Positions 46,784-58,569 of a stretch of 64,000 nt of DNA are shown here, piece by piece. The stretch is from Diadema setosum (lineage: Eukaryota > Echinodermata > Echinoidea > Diadematoida > Diadematidae). The notes under the pieces are model-generated. The model searched no databases. It saw only the letters and a list, made by a program, of their open reading frames with translations, and had not been told where the DNA came from. The position numbers were made by a program, and so were the translations under genes. The stretch's first letter is position 1. Each line of letters begins with the position of its first letter. The stretch lies in the NCBI RefSeq assembly GCF_964275005.1, contig NC_092688.1:18258403-18322402 (forward strand), given 5' to 3'.

Positions 46784-48900
46784 GGCTCTCGACAATTATA
46801 CTTCCTTATAAAGGGGATGTTACCTCAAAGGAGAAATTTGAGTGTGATGTCAAGTGGTTGAGCGTGAGCAACATTCGAGTGGTGTGTTAACTGACAGATA
46901 TTACAGGGGAAGTGTGATGGCCATTGCACTTTCAGTAATGTGTGCCTAGTGATGCCTCAAAAAGACCCAGCAGTCGTATGAATTCATATGTACCTTTTTC
47001 TTCCACTCCCTTTTTTCATTCAAATTTTATGGATGAATAGACATACCCTGTATCGAGAGATCCATGGAACACATACCTTTTTCCCCCATATAAAAGTACA
47101 TGTTATATCTTTTATTAAAGACTTAAATTTATGGCATTCCATGTGTAAATAGCATTGCTATAATTGCACATCAAAACATGTTGAAGTTCCCATAGACTGT
47201 CTTGTTGAGTCATGCCTTCTCTTGTACAGTGGACTCCTAGAGTGGATAATGTTAGAGCCTGGATTTTTACTTCGTTGTAACAGGAATTTCGTTATGACCA
47301 TGTTTGTCATAACGGGAGTGCATTGTAGCTTCAACAGCTTCTCTTTCTGTTATAATAAAACAAAGCATATTTCTTTTCTTTTATTTCACCAGTTTGATTC
47401 AAATTTACTCCTGCACTGTGGGTTAGCTTTTCCCCATGTAGCTTTTCCTGACAATCCCTTACGACCTTATACCTTTCACTTGCTCTGAAATACGACTGCT
47501 TCTTGGTCCCTTGCATTTGCTCCGAGGTCATTTTGTTAAGTCTCCCCACAATGTCAATGTATGTAATTGATACCAAGTAAATGCTCCACATCAAGAAGGG
47601 GTTCATGTTGAGCTGAAAAGACTCATTTGTATAGTTTTGACATTTGAAAACTACACTGTAAATTAATTTTCCATGCATGCCTCGTTTGTGTAAGTGTACT
47701 TTTCCTAGTCATTCTTAGAAGGAATGTTGTGTGTACATTTTGGCAGATCGAATAATCTGCAAATGATATTGTATCATGCAGATGTGAAAGAAGAGGGAAA
47801 TATTCATCCTGTATTTGCAAATAAAACAGACATATGTACCAGTAATTTTTTTTTTCATTACATGGAGTTGTCCGAGTGAAAGGCACACATTATGTTCATT
47901 CTTTTGTAGCATTATTTCTGATGCCTTGATATAAATGCAATTCTTGAAGCATTTTCATTCTCAAAGTGATTATACAGTACATGTACATTGAAGTCACTGA
48001 GCCAGATAAAACTTTTGACATGTTACCGTATCAAACCTCATAAATTTCTTGGTGATTATAAATGTCCCATTTTTCCTTGTTTTTCGATGTGATCATGATA
48101 GCAGTGATTTCACCATCGTTCCGAAATGGATGATAAGAGGCAAGTTTGTTGTACACATTATGAAAATTGATAGTGGATAGTCTAGTTGGTAAATACTGTA
48201 TACTACAGTGTACTCCTATTGCCCATGTATGAATATTGCTTATGTTTATTGTCATTACCTTTCAAGATTAACCCAATATTTCCTCAGCAACTCAAACATG
48301 AATTGGAATACACTGTACTTATAGACAGGTGGATGGAGCTCACAACTTGCCAGAGAATACGTCAGTATTTAAGCGTTTGCATGCATTGTATGAATTTATT
48401 ACAAGCACATTTAAAATAGGATGCATCACGAAATACATGTATAATGTGTGTGTGTATCCCTGTCTTAGTTATGTGATACCAAAATCTCTATGGCTACAAT
48501 GCCATGGTGGATAATATTAATGTTGTATTAATATATGATGTTTCATTAAGAGGAACCAGGATTTGACTAATGACTGTGCTTGTACTGGCACTGGACAAGT
48601 ATGACCCTCACAGCTGTTGCCCTTGTATCAGAGTGTACAGATCATTGCTACATAATTTTGGTTTCTCTTGATACATATATTTATATGATACATGTATGTT
48701 CAATCTACCTGATGTCTTTTTTTCTTCTAGGATGCTGTCACAATGTACGGCATTGAGTATGCATGTGTATATACTGTACATGTACTCATGCAATAACATT
48801 TTTCTTGAATTTGCATTGTGCTAGTTGTATTATGTACACAGTTCAAAGAATAAACTGACATTGACAAAGACTGACAAATCATGTGCCATCTTTAATTACA
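46784..48900 (+). other. TMX2 3'UTR region with candidate poly(A) signals
   Basis: Candidate signals are ATTAAA at 47113-47118, AATAAA at 47820-47825 and AATAAA at 48849-48854. A short TIR element sits at 47227-47325. The true transcript end cannot be chosen from sequence. No further coding is seen. Confidence 0.45.
47227..47325. mobile_element. Short TIR element, 99 bp, TA target site
   Basis: Begins CAGTGGACTCC and ends GGGAGTGCATTG with TA on each side; TAACAGGAATTTCGTTATGA and CATAACGGGAG match the 44551 element. Probably within the TMX2 3' region. Confidence 0.65.
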
Positions 48901-50162
48901 TGTATCTCTTTAAAAACAGCACTAAAATTGCATGCAGTATATAATGTTTATCAATTTCCATATGCAATCATACTCTATAACCTTTGCACAAGAAAAAAAA
49001 ATGCTTGGTATGATATAAAAATACAATGTACATGTACCTTGCAAATTATATAGATATTTCATTCATTGCTGCTTCCACTACATGTTTTCTGCAAGTATTG
49101 AAACACCTCTTGAAAAATACATGTACTGTACAAATAGTGTGTATATTTCCACAATCACTTTCTCTCTGCAGATAATAAACCCAGTGGAGGAAATTTGATC
49201 AAGATTTATCTGTGAAAATGGGAAACCACAGAGAATAAGGACTTCCTCATACTCTACATATAAAGACACACATTGTCTGTCGACCAACTCATACATGTGT
49301 ATGTAATAATTCTTGTGCAGTTACACTTGCTCATATTGGGCCATTCCCAATGAGATTGTGAAATCCCACTAGGTTTATGTACGCAAGGGGTTAATGCCTT
49401 CTGCTTGGGCTAAACAATTGGAGAAGTGTGCAGAATATGCATCTGATTTAGACAATTACACTCCACCTCGCCTTGTGACCTCACATAGGCCCCAAGTCAA
49501 AAATAGAAACTGTACCGTAAATGGGTATAAATACATTGTATGCTTAAATTCTATTATGCAAGTGGAAATTCAGGCAAGTCAAAGAATTTTCTTTTGTCCC
49601 CGTCCCTTTGGATTAAAGGGATATTCCAGACGATTTCCATAATTTCACATCATGTAGTACATAAATCTACAACTCCATGTATAGATTTGTGGAATTTACT
49701 GTGGTTCTTGAGCAGAGAAACAATGCTTTGAAAAACCTTAAACAAATTACACTGAACAAGGATGATGACATAGGAGGTTCACATATTTCAGAAATGTAGC
49801 AGTGTAATTCCATTACAATACCGCTTGCTTGCGAGTTCACCTGCGTATAATCTATGCATGCCTTCTTCTTTTGTTCTGCTTCCTTGAGCCCCAACTCATG
49901 CATTCTTATGGTGACTCTGCCATGTCATCATCCTTGTTCATTGCAATTTGTTCTAAATTTTGAAAATATTCTCATTTTTCATCCCAATCATCACAAATTC
50001 TGAAACTCTGTCCTCTGTATAACTAATTTATAGTTGTCCAAATGTAAAAATCTGAAAATTATCTGGAGGTCTCCTTTAAACTTGGGATTGACTGTACAGT
50101 CTGTCCATTTTGTAAGGCAATACACCAACCAACAAAGTATCTTTTCACAATGACAGTTGGGT

Positions 50163-50739
50163 TTAAAGGACAAGTTCACCTTCATAAACATAAGGATTGA
50201 GAGAATGCAACAATATTAGTAGAACATATCAGTGAAAGTTTGAGGAAAATTGGACAATCGATGCAAAAGTTATGAATTTTTAAAATTTTTGTGTTGGAAC
50301 CGCTGGATGAGGAGACTACTACAGCTTGTGAGTCATATGCGTACAACAGTATAAAGAAAATGTAAAGAAAATTCAACATATTTTCACTTTTTTCCCATAA
50401 TAAAAGAGCACTTGACTTGCCTCTTTCTAAAGGCAGGGGGAATATTATTACCCATAACATTTTGTCGGTAACGAGTCGGGGGAATGTGTACTTTTTTCAA
50501 AAGATGAAATTTTGTGAAATTCTCTTTATATTTTCCTTATATTGTTGTACGCATGTGACATCTAAGTTATTCACACACTGCAGTAGTCTTCTCATCCAGC
50601 GGTTACTGCACAAAAACTTCAAAAATTCATAACTTTTAAACGGATTGTCCGATTTTCCTCAAACTTTCAATGATGTGTTCTACTAATATTGCTACATTCT
50701 CTCAATCCTTATGTTTATGAAGGTGAACTTGTCCTTTAA
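50163..50739. mobile_element. Palindromic MITE bounded by TTAA, family 1 copy 3
   Basis: Starts TTAAAGGACAAGTTCACC and ends GGTGAACTTGTCCTTTAA. The unpaired middle is inverted relative to copy 2 (GGGGGAATATTATTACCCAT). Length 577 bp, identical to copy 2. Confidence 0.9.
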
Positions 50740-51398
50740 CAAGTGGTACCAAAATTTAGTTTACGGACCAGAAAATACATCTTCAAGACCGTATGGAAAA
50801 AGTTACAATTTGGCAATAGAAAAAATAAGGCAATACAACAACCAACAAGTTATCTTTTTGCTATGACAGGTTAGGTTTAACAAGTGCTACTAGAAAATCT
50901 TCAAGACCATATGGAGAAAAGTTACAATCTGTCAACAGAAAACATACGTCGCGAGTCAGAGAATATCGGGAGGCTATTTGATCCTTCAGAATTAATCACA
51001 TTTTTAGTATCAAAAAATGCAGCAGTTATTCACAGGTCAATGAAATTCTTATTGATACACGGCCTCTAACATTGTCACGTTGCTGCATAAGGCGCTATAC
51101 AACAGAATGTCGACAGCAAGTCCCAGTTATACTGTACTGCAAGTACCAGTATACATTTGAAACATTCATGTAGTACATTTAGAAGTGATTGTTACAGTAA
51201 CAGATTCCTGGGGCCTACATGAACAGCACAAGTGTTGTTCATGTATAGGTAGGCAAGCATTATTTTTTTTTTTCCCAAAAAAAAATCTCCGGGTGGTGGT
51301 GGGGTAGAGCTGTGGCCCATCAATGACAATGCAATAAGAAATTGATGACAGTACCCAGATTTGATATGTTACTGTATGTATGTGTGTGTCTGTAAGTA

Positions 51399-51867
51399 CA
51401 GTCCGACCTTGATTATACGGCAATCGATTAACTGGATCTCACTGTTATCCGGACGATGACTGGCTGACTTAAAAAAAAATGTTGTCATGTGTGTATTTTC
51501 AGTGCCAAATCTCACTCCAAACAAACACACACGCTCAACCATTATTGCGCAAATACACATACAGGACATACAAATGTACTCCAATCACTGCATCAGACTG
51601 TAACTTAATCAACACTTTGCTTTCAAAGCGGAGATTATAGAGAATGAGATTTAGAGTTACCGCCAGTATTTGAGATACCTTTATCAGCAGTGTTATCGTA
51701 AATACAGACAACTCCCAGGTATCGAGCAATAAATTGGTAGTAACATGTGCATACCCCTAGAATGATATGCTACAAAGTGCTGTATTTGAGCATTTTTTCC
51801 TTATCCAGCCATATCTTATCCGGATTTCCGCCGGTCTCAACATGGCCACTTAATTGAGGTTGAACTG
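51399..51867. mobile_element. Pogo/Tigger-like MITE, 469 bp
   Basis: Left end CAGTCCGACCTTGATTATAC, right end (complement) CAGTTCAACCTCAATTAAGT; subterminal TTATCCGGA occurs in both halves, as often in pogo-group elements. TA flanks both ends (51397-51398, 51868-51869). Non-coding. Confidence 0.8.
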
Positions 51868-51918
51868 TATGTATGTATGTATGTATGTATGTATGTATGT
51901 ATGTATGTATGTATGTAT
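51868..51918. repeat. (TGTA)n microsatellite
   Basis: About 12 TATG units directly abutting the MITE's right end; interrupted TGTA units continue to about 51965. Confidence 0.95.
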
Positions 51919-52105
51919 CTAACTATCTATGTATCTAGATGTATGTATGTATGTATGAATGTATGTATACATGCATGCACACATGTACATAAAAATTTGT
52001 ATGTGTGCATACACATACACTTTCCTATACTAAGGCAGACACATAGAAGATGCACATCTCGCATTGCACAGTCCCGTATCCATGTCAGACAAGGCAGATG
52101 CGTTG

Positions 52106-52280
52106 TCATCTTGTTCCTCCTTTGACATGGCTTGTCCCATCCTTTAGTCCCACCCCTTTATTTCTGCGCTCCTTCTTCCTCATGTATGTGTACTGTATGA
52201 TGCTCCAGACCCCTCTACACATGTTGATGAGGCGTACGTCTGTGTGCTCCCCGAGGGACAAGGCGTACCTATACTGCTGC
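52106..52280 (-). CDS. Gene B last exon
   Basis: Acceptor TTGTTCACAG; the leading G completes an Arg codon from the previous exon, then QQYRYALSLGEHTDVRLINM to DGTSHVKGGTR and TGA. Another frame is also open, but only this one agrees with the previous exon's phase. Confidence 0.75.
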
Positions 52281-54325
52281 CTGTGAACAAGTCAAAACAA
52301 TTAGTGAACACACATTTATCTGTAATACTCCAGACACTTGGTACCTGTTGGCAAAGGATTGAAAAGGACAATGAAGACACTATTAGTGTCAGAGTCTGTG
52401 AAATTGATACACTTGTAGGTTTTACACTACAAACATAAGTACATCAGAATGTAATATTGATGCATACCTTCATATTAGTTACTAGATATTGGCCTTTTTG
52501 ATGGCCATAATCTCATTGAGACAAATGAAAACAGCACAATACATGAATACGGGGACTATTTTTTTTTTTCTTTTACGCATTACGTTGAGTACAATTTCCC
52601 TTTAAATCTTAATAATATGATTGCTTTCATTTGTTAAGTTTTCCACTTTGAAATGGAATGCCCTTTAAGCTATTTGCTGATTGTATGAGGAAATCAAATG
52701 ATTGAGAATCATACATGAGATGGTGGGGAGTGTGTCTATGCTGTACAGAGATCCTCAATTCTGGCAAGCTATAGAATGTAAATACACAACAATTTTCCCA
52801 TCACAGCCATCACGGCAGACAATAACATGAAGTGAAAATACTTTCAAAGATTTCAGTACTTTGTCAATTCCACCTGCACTTTAAGCTTTTAAGCTCCTCT
52901 TAAAAAGAGTGGATGCATTTAAAAACAACTAGAAGCCCTCCTCCATTATTAGTAGAGGACATGCTACAATGGTCTTCAAATGTAATGCTTATAGCAACAG
53001 TTGAATAGTTGTTGATTGCCTGGTTGTAGTCCTGATGGCAAGTTTGTTTTCTCGTAAGTTACAACCTGTAACTGTTATTGCAAGTCCCTATGCAGCAGTG
53101 AACAAGTCACTGAATTTATTCACCATCATTTAATGAACGTGTTTGAAAACAAACATAAAGATAAGAATGTTTACCTGATGACGGCCATTGCCTGACGAAT
53201 GAACCCCTTTTGTAAGAGACTCTGTGCTATGTACACTTTGCAGCGGGCCTGTAAGATAGGATCACCCATCTGGAAGGCCAGCTTCATCTGATGGAGGGAT
53301 ACCCTGCCTGCCTTGTCAGCCTGAAGTGGGGGATCACATGACGAGAAAATTTAGTCACATGATAGGATTTATATACACATACTTATTGCACAGTGTTTTG
53401 TGACTTTTCAATTCAAAACAATTTAAACACCCAAAACATATCATGTATTTGAAAATATTTCCATGAAACTCGATCCTCAGTGAAAGTTATTCAGTATCAT
53501 GGTACAATTATACTTATTCCAAATGCAAAATTAATGTTCACCCCTTCAACTTTAACAATTATCAATTCAATTTTATTGTATAAAAATTATCAATTTTGTG
53601 AATTGCCAATTACACACAAAAAAGGGTATGAATATATCTCATATCCCCTAGTAATTATGTGCAGTGTCCAATTTACAAGCATTTTGCTACAGAAGTAGAA
53701 GTATCTGAATGAAATCATTCTATTTCCTTATAAATGATTACTCTGACGACAAAACACTGCACTGGAACAAAACTGAACGCATCACAGGCAGTATAACATA
53801 CTGGTGGTAGTATGTGGAAATAAACAAGATTGTTGACAGTAAATAGATGCTGGTATGGTATACAAACAGATACAGTGGAACCTCATTATAATGGGGTTGG
53901 ATGTAGCGAGATACCTGCTACAACAGGGTCATTTTGCAGGTCTACTTCTTTTTACATCTATTGTCTTGTTTTCATCACTGATAAAATGAAATATCCGACA
54001 TAGCAAAGGAAATCTCAGTGGTCCCAAGGAGCTCACTTTAGTGAGGTTCTCTTGTAAATGCAGGGAATAATTTTCCTGGTGTATATCACATATGGATATG
54101 ACTGAGCAAACTTGTCATTTGTATAGCAATTTCATTACATAGAATTGTGTGCCATTTTGTTCAAAGTATGTATCCATCAACTCAAAATAATTGCTATTCA
54201 ATTTCAAGAGGGGAAATTATTCCCTGACGTGATGTCTTGTACCTTATAATGATATGGAATAATGACGCGTAAACATTCCAGACAATGGAAGCACTAGTGA
54301 AAGAATGTGCAAACCCCCCCCCCCC

Positions 54326-54374
<49 letters not shown>

Positions 54375-56818
54375 AAAATCTTGCATACAAAATGCTGGAA
54401 GTCGTCTCCCAGTGCTGAAAAAGCGCCACCAAGAGTCGACAACCATGAGAAGGCATCATCCATTGACATTCGAACCAGCCAGAGAGGTAGCATCCTTTTA
54501 CTCCTGATGAAAGCAAGTCAGATCAGCATACAGTTATTTTTTTTTTTCCGCTCTGTCAGTATCTTGTTGAAGAAGGATGTTTCTATGGTAGACAAAATAA
54601 TCTATCTAAACAGAGAAATACAACATTTTGTTCTATTTTTATTTCCAAAGGGAAATATCAAGGGTTTTCACCTGCTTGTTGTCAACAGATTTGTTCAAGT
54701 TTTACAAAAGAATTTTAGGGCAGGAAATCTTTGGCTGGGAAAATCTTCATTTGTTTTATAAAAATCAGAAATCAGATCCACTAATCATTTCAGGCATACA
54801 AATAATAATCAAAATTTAGATGAATGGAATGATAAACAAAATAAAACATCACATAGACAAGAGATGTAAAATGTACACTGTACTTAATTTCCACTAATGT
54901 AACTATACATGAACACTTGTCAAAAATACACATTGCACACGTTTAATCTGCAGCATCACAACAATACAAAGTCAGCTTACCATCTGATATCAGGCTCTAA
55001 GCTGAACAGTTTTGAGTCGGTCAATCCAATCTCAAGCCTTATCCTTCCTGTCCGATCTCTGCAATCTGTTTCATCTTGACCGACGGCTGGAAACTTCTCA
55101 CAGAATCCACGAAGAAAGATCTTCCTGTAAGCCTGGGAACATCTGATTTCATGCATGAGACAGGATGCTATGACAGGATCCATAAGTTGGTGCACGTTTA
55201 TACAACCGGCACAGACTCCTTCCAAAGCCACACCAGAATGCAGTGCCTCATTCTTTCTACTTTGATTGGTCGTGGGTTCACGACCTTGGGAAAACTTTCC
55301 TCCACACTGATCTCTTTCAGTGTGACACTCTGTCAGTGAAAGCCTGGCCATTGATTCTTCATTTCCCGCTAGAACTGGATTTCGGTCTTTGATTAGAGGG
55401 CGATCATGACATGGTGAAGGCTCTGCTAACTCTTGGCAGATGTCTCCTACACATTGTATGTGTTCTACCGTTACTTCATCACCATCTTGCTGACACCAGT
55501 GTAAACAAGCAGCATCAAGCAAAGTGCCCAGCGTACGTGTAAGAACTGCTATCTCCACATTTGTCTTCCAGCAATTAGGGTCCATCTAAAAGCAAATAAA
55601 CAAACAAACAAATAAAATTGAAATATATGTAAAAAGGAGGGTTAATTTTTCTGTCAAAATTCATGTGTTTTCATACTTCCTTGTAAATAATGAAATATAT
55701 CATAGATCATACAGGTGTATCTTATATTGAATGTTAAAAAAGAAAATGAAAATATTGTGGTTTTTGTCACAACTCCATCACTTCAAGTTCATGTCATCAC
55801 TTCATCAGTGTGCACGGGATGTGCGCAGTGACATTCCATATCCCCAGTTTCTTAACCCAACACACCCAGAGTGCTTTAACCAGTAAACTTGTATGTATCA
55901 TGTTGGGGTCGCATCGCCAGTGCAGTTTATTAGATGGATTCTTCAATTTTGTACACACTAACAGTTAGAACCTACATCTTACCAAGTACAGAGCCTAGAG
56001 GTCGAGGGGACACGGCCTGCGGGGAAAAAATGGGGGGGGGGGATAACCATAGACTACTGCATATTTGTTCACTAAAAGAATTTCAACTTACACAAGACTC
56101 GAGAGCATTTGCACATTTCATAATCACAATTCATATTCATCATGTTCATCGGGCATGGGCCAAAGCAAGGGGTGGGGTCTTCAACTTTAGGCCCCGAGCC
56201 TAGGCCTAGGCCTAGGCATGTCATTTTTTTTTTTTACGTTACTTTGTGCGAGGTCGCATTGTCATGCCTCATGAAGGTTTAATCAGTAGTCTCCATACAT
56301 ACGTATACAGTGACGACCACGACGACAGTGTCAGTAGTGGTCATTATTGGCGAGGTTGATTGTTTATACGATATTAACCGGGGAAGGCCTGGGCCTGGGG
56401 CCTGGGGCGAATCGTGTGGGGTAACTGCGACCAGCCCGAACGCGAAGCTAACATTGTTAGTGAGTAGTGTGAAGGAGCGCCCCGAGGTTAATCCAATCGT
56501 GGGCAATGCAATTTTGTGTGGGGTGAATTATCATGATTATACTAGAGAGGTGTTCTACACGTTACACTACACGGGGGGTACGTAAACTGTACTCTGTAAT
56601 TACTGTATTTCTAGTCTTGTGTAGAGTGGTATAAAAATATATTAGCGGGGGTACACAAGGAAGGAACTCTTGCCTAAAGTACATTTACCTTCATGACATG
56701 TCACAAGCCTCGATGCTGGCTGGAAACTTGTAAGTGTTACACTATCCCTCAAACATAATGAGCGAATGCACTGCCGTTCGGTCTCTTCATGGGAGCTGAC
56801 ATCTTTAGGCTTTATCAT
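52106..56818 (-). CDS. Gene B, unrecognised protein, minus strand
   Basis: Exons that can be defended on the minus strand are 56689-56818 (start), 54981-55585, 53175-53303 or 53320, and 52106-52280 (stop). The last three carry long open frames and good borders. The C-terminal part reads VSLHQMKLAFQMGDPILQAR, then IAQSLLQKGFIRQAMAVIR spliced to QQYRYALSLGEHTDVRLIN and VWSIIQYTYMRKKERRNKG. These alternating helices suggest a helical (possibly TPR-like) domain; no enzyme motif is visible. At least one small exon of length 2 mod 3 is probably missing between 55.6 and 56.7 kb, because the first exon ends one base into a codon while the 605-bp exon starts in phase 0. The gene is head to head with CENPJ. 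I do not recognise the family. Confidence 0.65.
53175..53320 (-). CDS. Gene B internal exon, two possible acceptors
   Basis: The donor is ATCAG|GTAAAC. The acceptor is either CCACTTCAG (53321), giving ADKAGRVSLHQMKLAF in phase 0, or GGCAGGCAG (53304), giving a one-base start that joins directly to the 605-bp exon as EPDIRW-VSLHQMK. The first is the better acceptor but then needs another exon between; the second gives an unbroken frame. Confidence 0.75.
53873..54054. mobile_element. Short TIR element, CAGTGGAACCTCATTATAA
   Basis: Left CAGTGGAACCTCATTATAAT, right end (complement) CAAGAGAACCTCACTAAAGT, TA at both sides. In a gene B intron. Confidence 0.65.
54307..54371. repeat. C run followed by a long A run
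   Basis: Twelve C then about 45 A. The A run makes lysine-rich and phenylalanine-rich spurious frames. It could be a retroposed poly(A) tail or simple expansion. Confidence 0.9.
54981..55585 (-). CDS. Gene B large exon
   Basis: 605 bp open on the minus strand, acceptor TTTGCTTTTAG, donor ATG|GTAAGC. Starts DPNCWKTNVEIAVLTRTLG after ATG; contains a low-complexity acidic middle and ends with ASCLMHEIRCSQAYRKIFLR, CEKFPAVGQDETDC and RIRLEIGLTDSKLFSLEPDI. Cysteine- and histidine-rich, but no clear zinc-binding spacing. The ATG at its first codon could be an alternative start. Confidence 0.75.
56689..56818 (-). CDS. Gene B probable first coding exon
   Basis: ATG preceded directly by an in-frame TAG; reads MIKPKDVSSHEETERQCIRS to ASRLVTCHE and ends one base into a codon at GTAAAT. 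The TAG could also be an acceptor AG, making it internal. Confidence 0.5.
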
Positions 56819-58417
56819 CTAGTAATAATGTAATGCATTTTGTTTTTTTATTTTATCCTACAAGATATAGATATCAATTGTAATGAATATTATAAATCAT
56901 TAATAATATATTTTTACAGCTCATTATGTGCTGAATATATATGTAACTATTTTTATATTATTAAAAGGAAGGATAGCCGCGAATATCATCTGCCCTCGAT
57001 TCCCTGCCTGTTGTGTAGTTCAGGCGGAATGTTTGGATGTTGTATTCTGTAAATGGCAGTTGTGAATTGTGTCAACAGAATTGGATCGAACATTAGAGGG
57101 TAGACATTCGTTTAAAAACGGTGGTGACAATCTGGATACTAATTAGTAACTAGGCGGCCCCTAAACCCTGCTCAGAATCGTAGAGTGAGAAGGTAAGTCC
57201 ATGTCATTCCTATGAAATAATCACTCCTTGACCGACTAGATGTCTAGTTGATGAGGGAAATTTGGCTAAGTGCTAAGTGGCCGTGGGACGTGGGTCACTG
57301 ACACTGTTTCAACGCAACAGTATGGCCTAACACTTCACTTTATAGCTATCTTTAATTAATTTATATGATTGATATGAGTATAAAGTATCGCCACAAAGGC
57401 ATCCCAGATTTCCCAGGTTTGTTTTTGACTTTTAGTGTGTAGGCGAGAGGTGGTTGGGTAACGTCATTAGGATGATACCCCGCCGAGCAATTGAGCTTTG
57501 ATGGGTGATTTTAACCGCAGCAGCGACCCCATACGGACAAATACGTACCGTATTGCTGTTACTGTGTTACAGCGCCCCGCGACGGGGTTAGGGTGATTTA
57601 CCACTGGTTGGAGATGTGGTGAGAGAATGATGGAGGGCAGGACAGGAGTTTCCATGTCCATGACCCAGGACGGCGTGCGGCGGAGAGTAGGTCAAATTTT
57701 AGGTGTAAATTAGTGCAGTGATGATTGAAGTTTTAGCTGACTGCTTTCTTGATCTTGATGGTGTCAGTGCCATGTTCTTCCACAGCACATCTCACACTTG
57801 GCAAGTATGGAGGCCACCTCATTTGCTGTTCTGCGGTGGAGGCCAGCGCAAGGATAGCTTTTGGAGAGGCTGCACTGCATTCTGTCAAAGTCGGCAAGCA
57901 TTCGTTTGCTCAGATGACAAACCTCCACTCCATTCCATTCCATTCCATTTCATTGTTCTTTATAGCTGGTATTTTTATGATTTTGATTTGTGCAGTGATG
58001 GAATTTGTGGTTAGGGATTGCAAATACGTAGAAATTGCATTTTTTTTTTTTTTTTTTTTTTTGCCCCATGGACGTAGCGCAAGGGCTCATTGTGGACTGA
58101 TGTACCATACTTTAGTCCAATCATGTACTTTACGTGAGTATAACATAGAATTTGTGGTAAAATGTATGAATTTTTATCAGCTTTGTAGTTGTGTTTGGGG
58201 TGTAGCCATGTTGGTTCTATACATGTACTGTAGGTAAATGCATTATAAGATAACTAGGGTTGTCTTGCAATGTTTTTATTTGATATTTTGTAGACATTGT
58301 CAATGACCATGGGTTGTATGCATCTGTCTTTCTCTTCCTCCTCTAACTCCTTCAAAGTTGTCCATGTCTCAAACGTAACAACCATTCATATTTCTCCCTT
58401 CTCCATGATGCATTCAG
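56819..58417. promoter_or_regulatory. Head-to-head intergenic region of gene B and CENPJ
   Basis: About 1.6 kb with scattered CpG-richer patches (57470-57700) between divergent starts. A candidate untranslated first exon of CENPJ could lie near 57600-57720 (a TTTTAG|GTGTAA donor-like site at 57702), and a 24-base T run lies at 58040-58063. No TATA box is evident. The upstream exons of either gene cannot be placed with confidence. Confidence 0.4.
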
Positions 58418-58569
58418 CATTTGGCTCCTCATGATGGAGTCCAGTCAATCAGGAGCTGGAAGCAAATCCTCGAGAGAGACTTTTCACAGCATCAACACTT
58501 GGACATCAAGGGCAGGGGTCTTGGTAGATCCCACACCCCTCCAAGGAAATGGTCCAACCCTAAAGACAG
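58418..58569 (+). CDS. CENPJ: CENPJ first coding exon
   Basis: Acceptor GATGCATTCAG at 58417, so a 5'UTR exon lies upstream. The chosen frame starts MMESSQSGAGSKSSRETF at 58431 and ends one base into Asp47 at GTACAG. The other frame (starting HLAPHDGVQSIRSWKQ) ends in the wrong phase for exon 2. Similarity of WTSRAGVLV to the human N-terminus decides the frame. Confidence 0.8.

Larger units (their letters stand above)
48901..52105. other. Intergenic DNA between TMX2 and gene B
   Basis: Convergent 3' ends of TMX2 (+) and gene B (-) face this interval. It contains the third TTAA palindrome (50163-50739), a pogo-like MITE (51399-51867) and a (TGTA)n microsatellite. No gene supported. Confidence 0.6.

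Noticed and set aside
54285-54761. 158-codon plus-strand frame with a lysine run
   Set aside because: Produced by the long A run in a gene B intron on the opposite strand.
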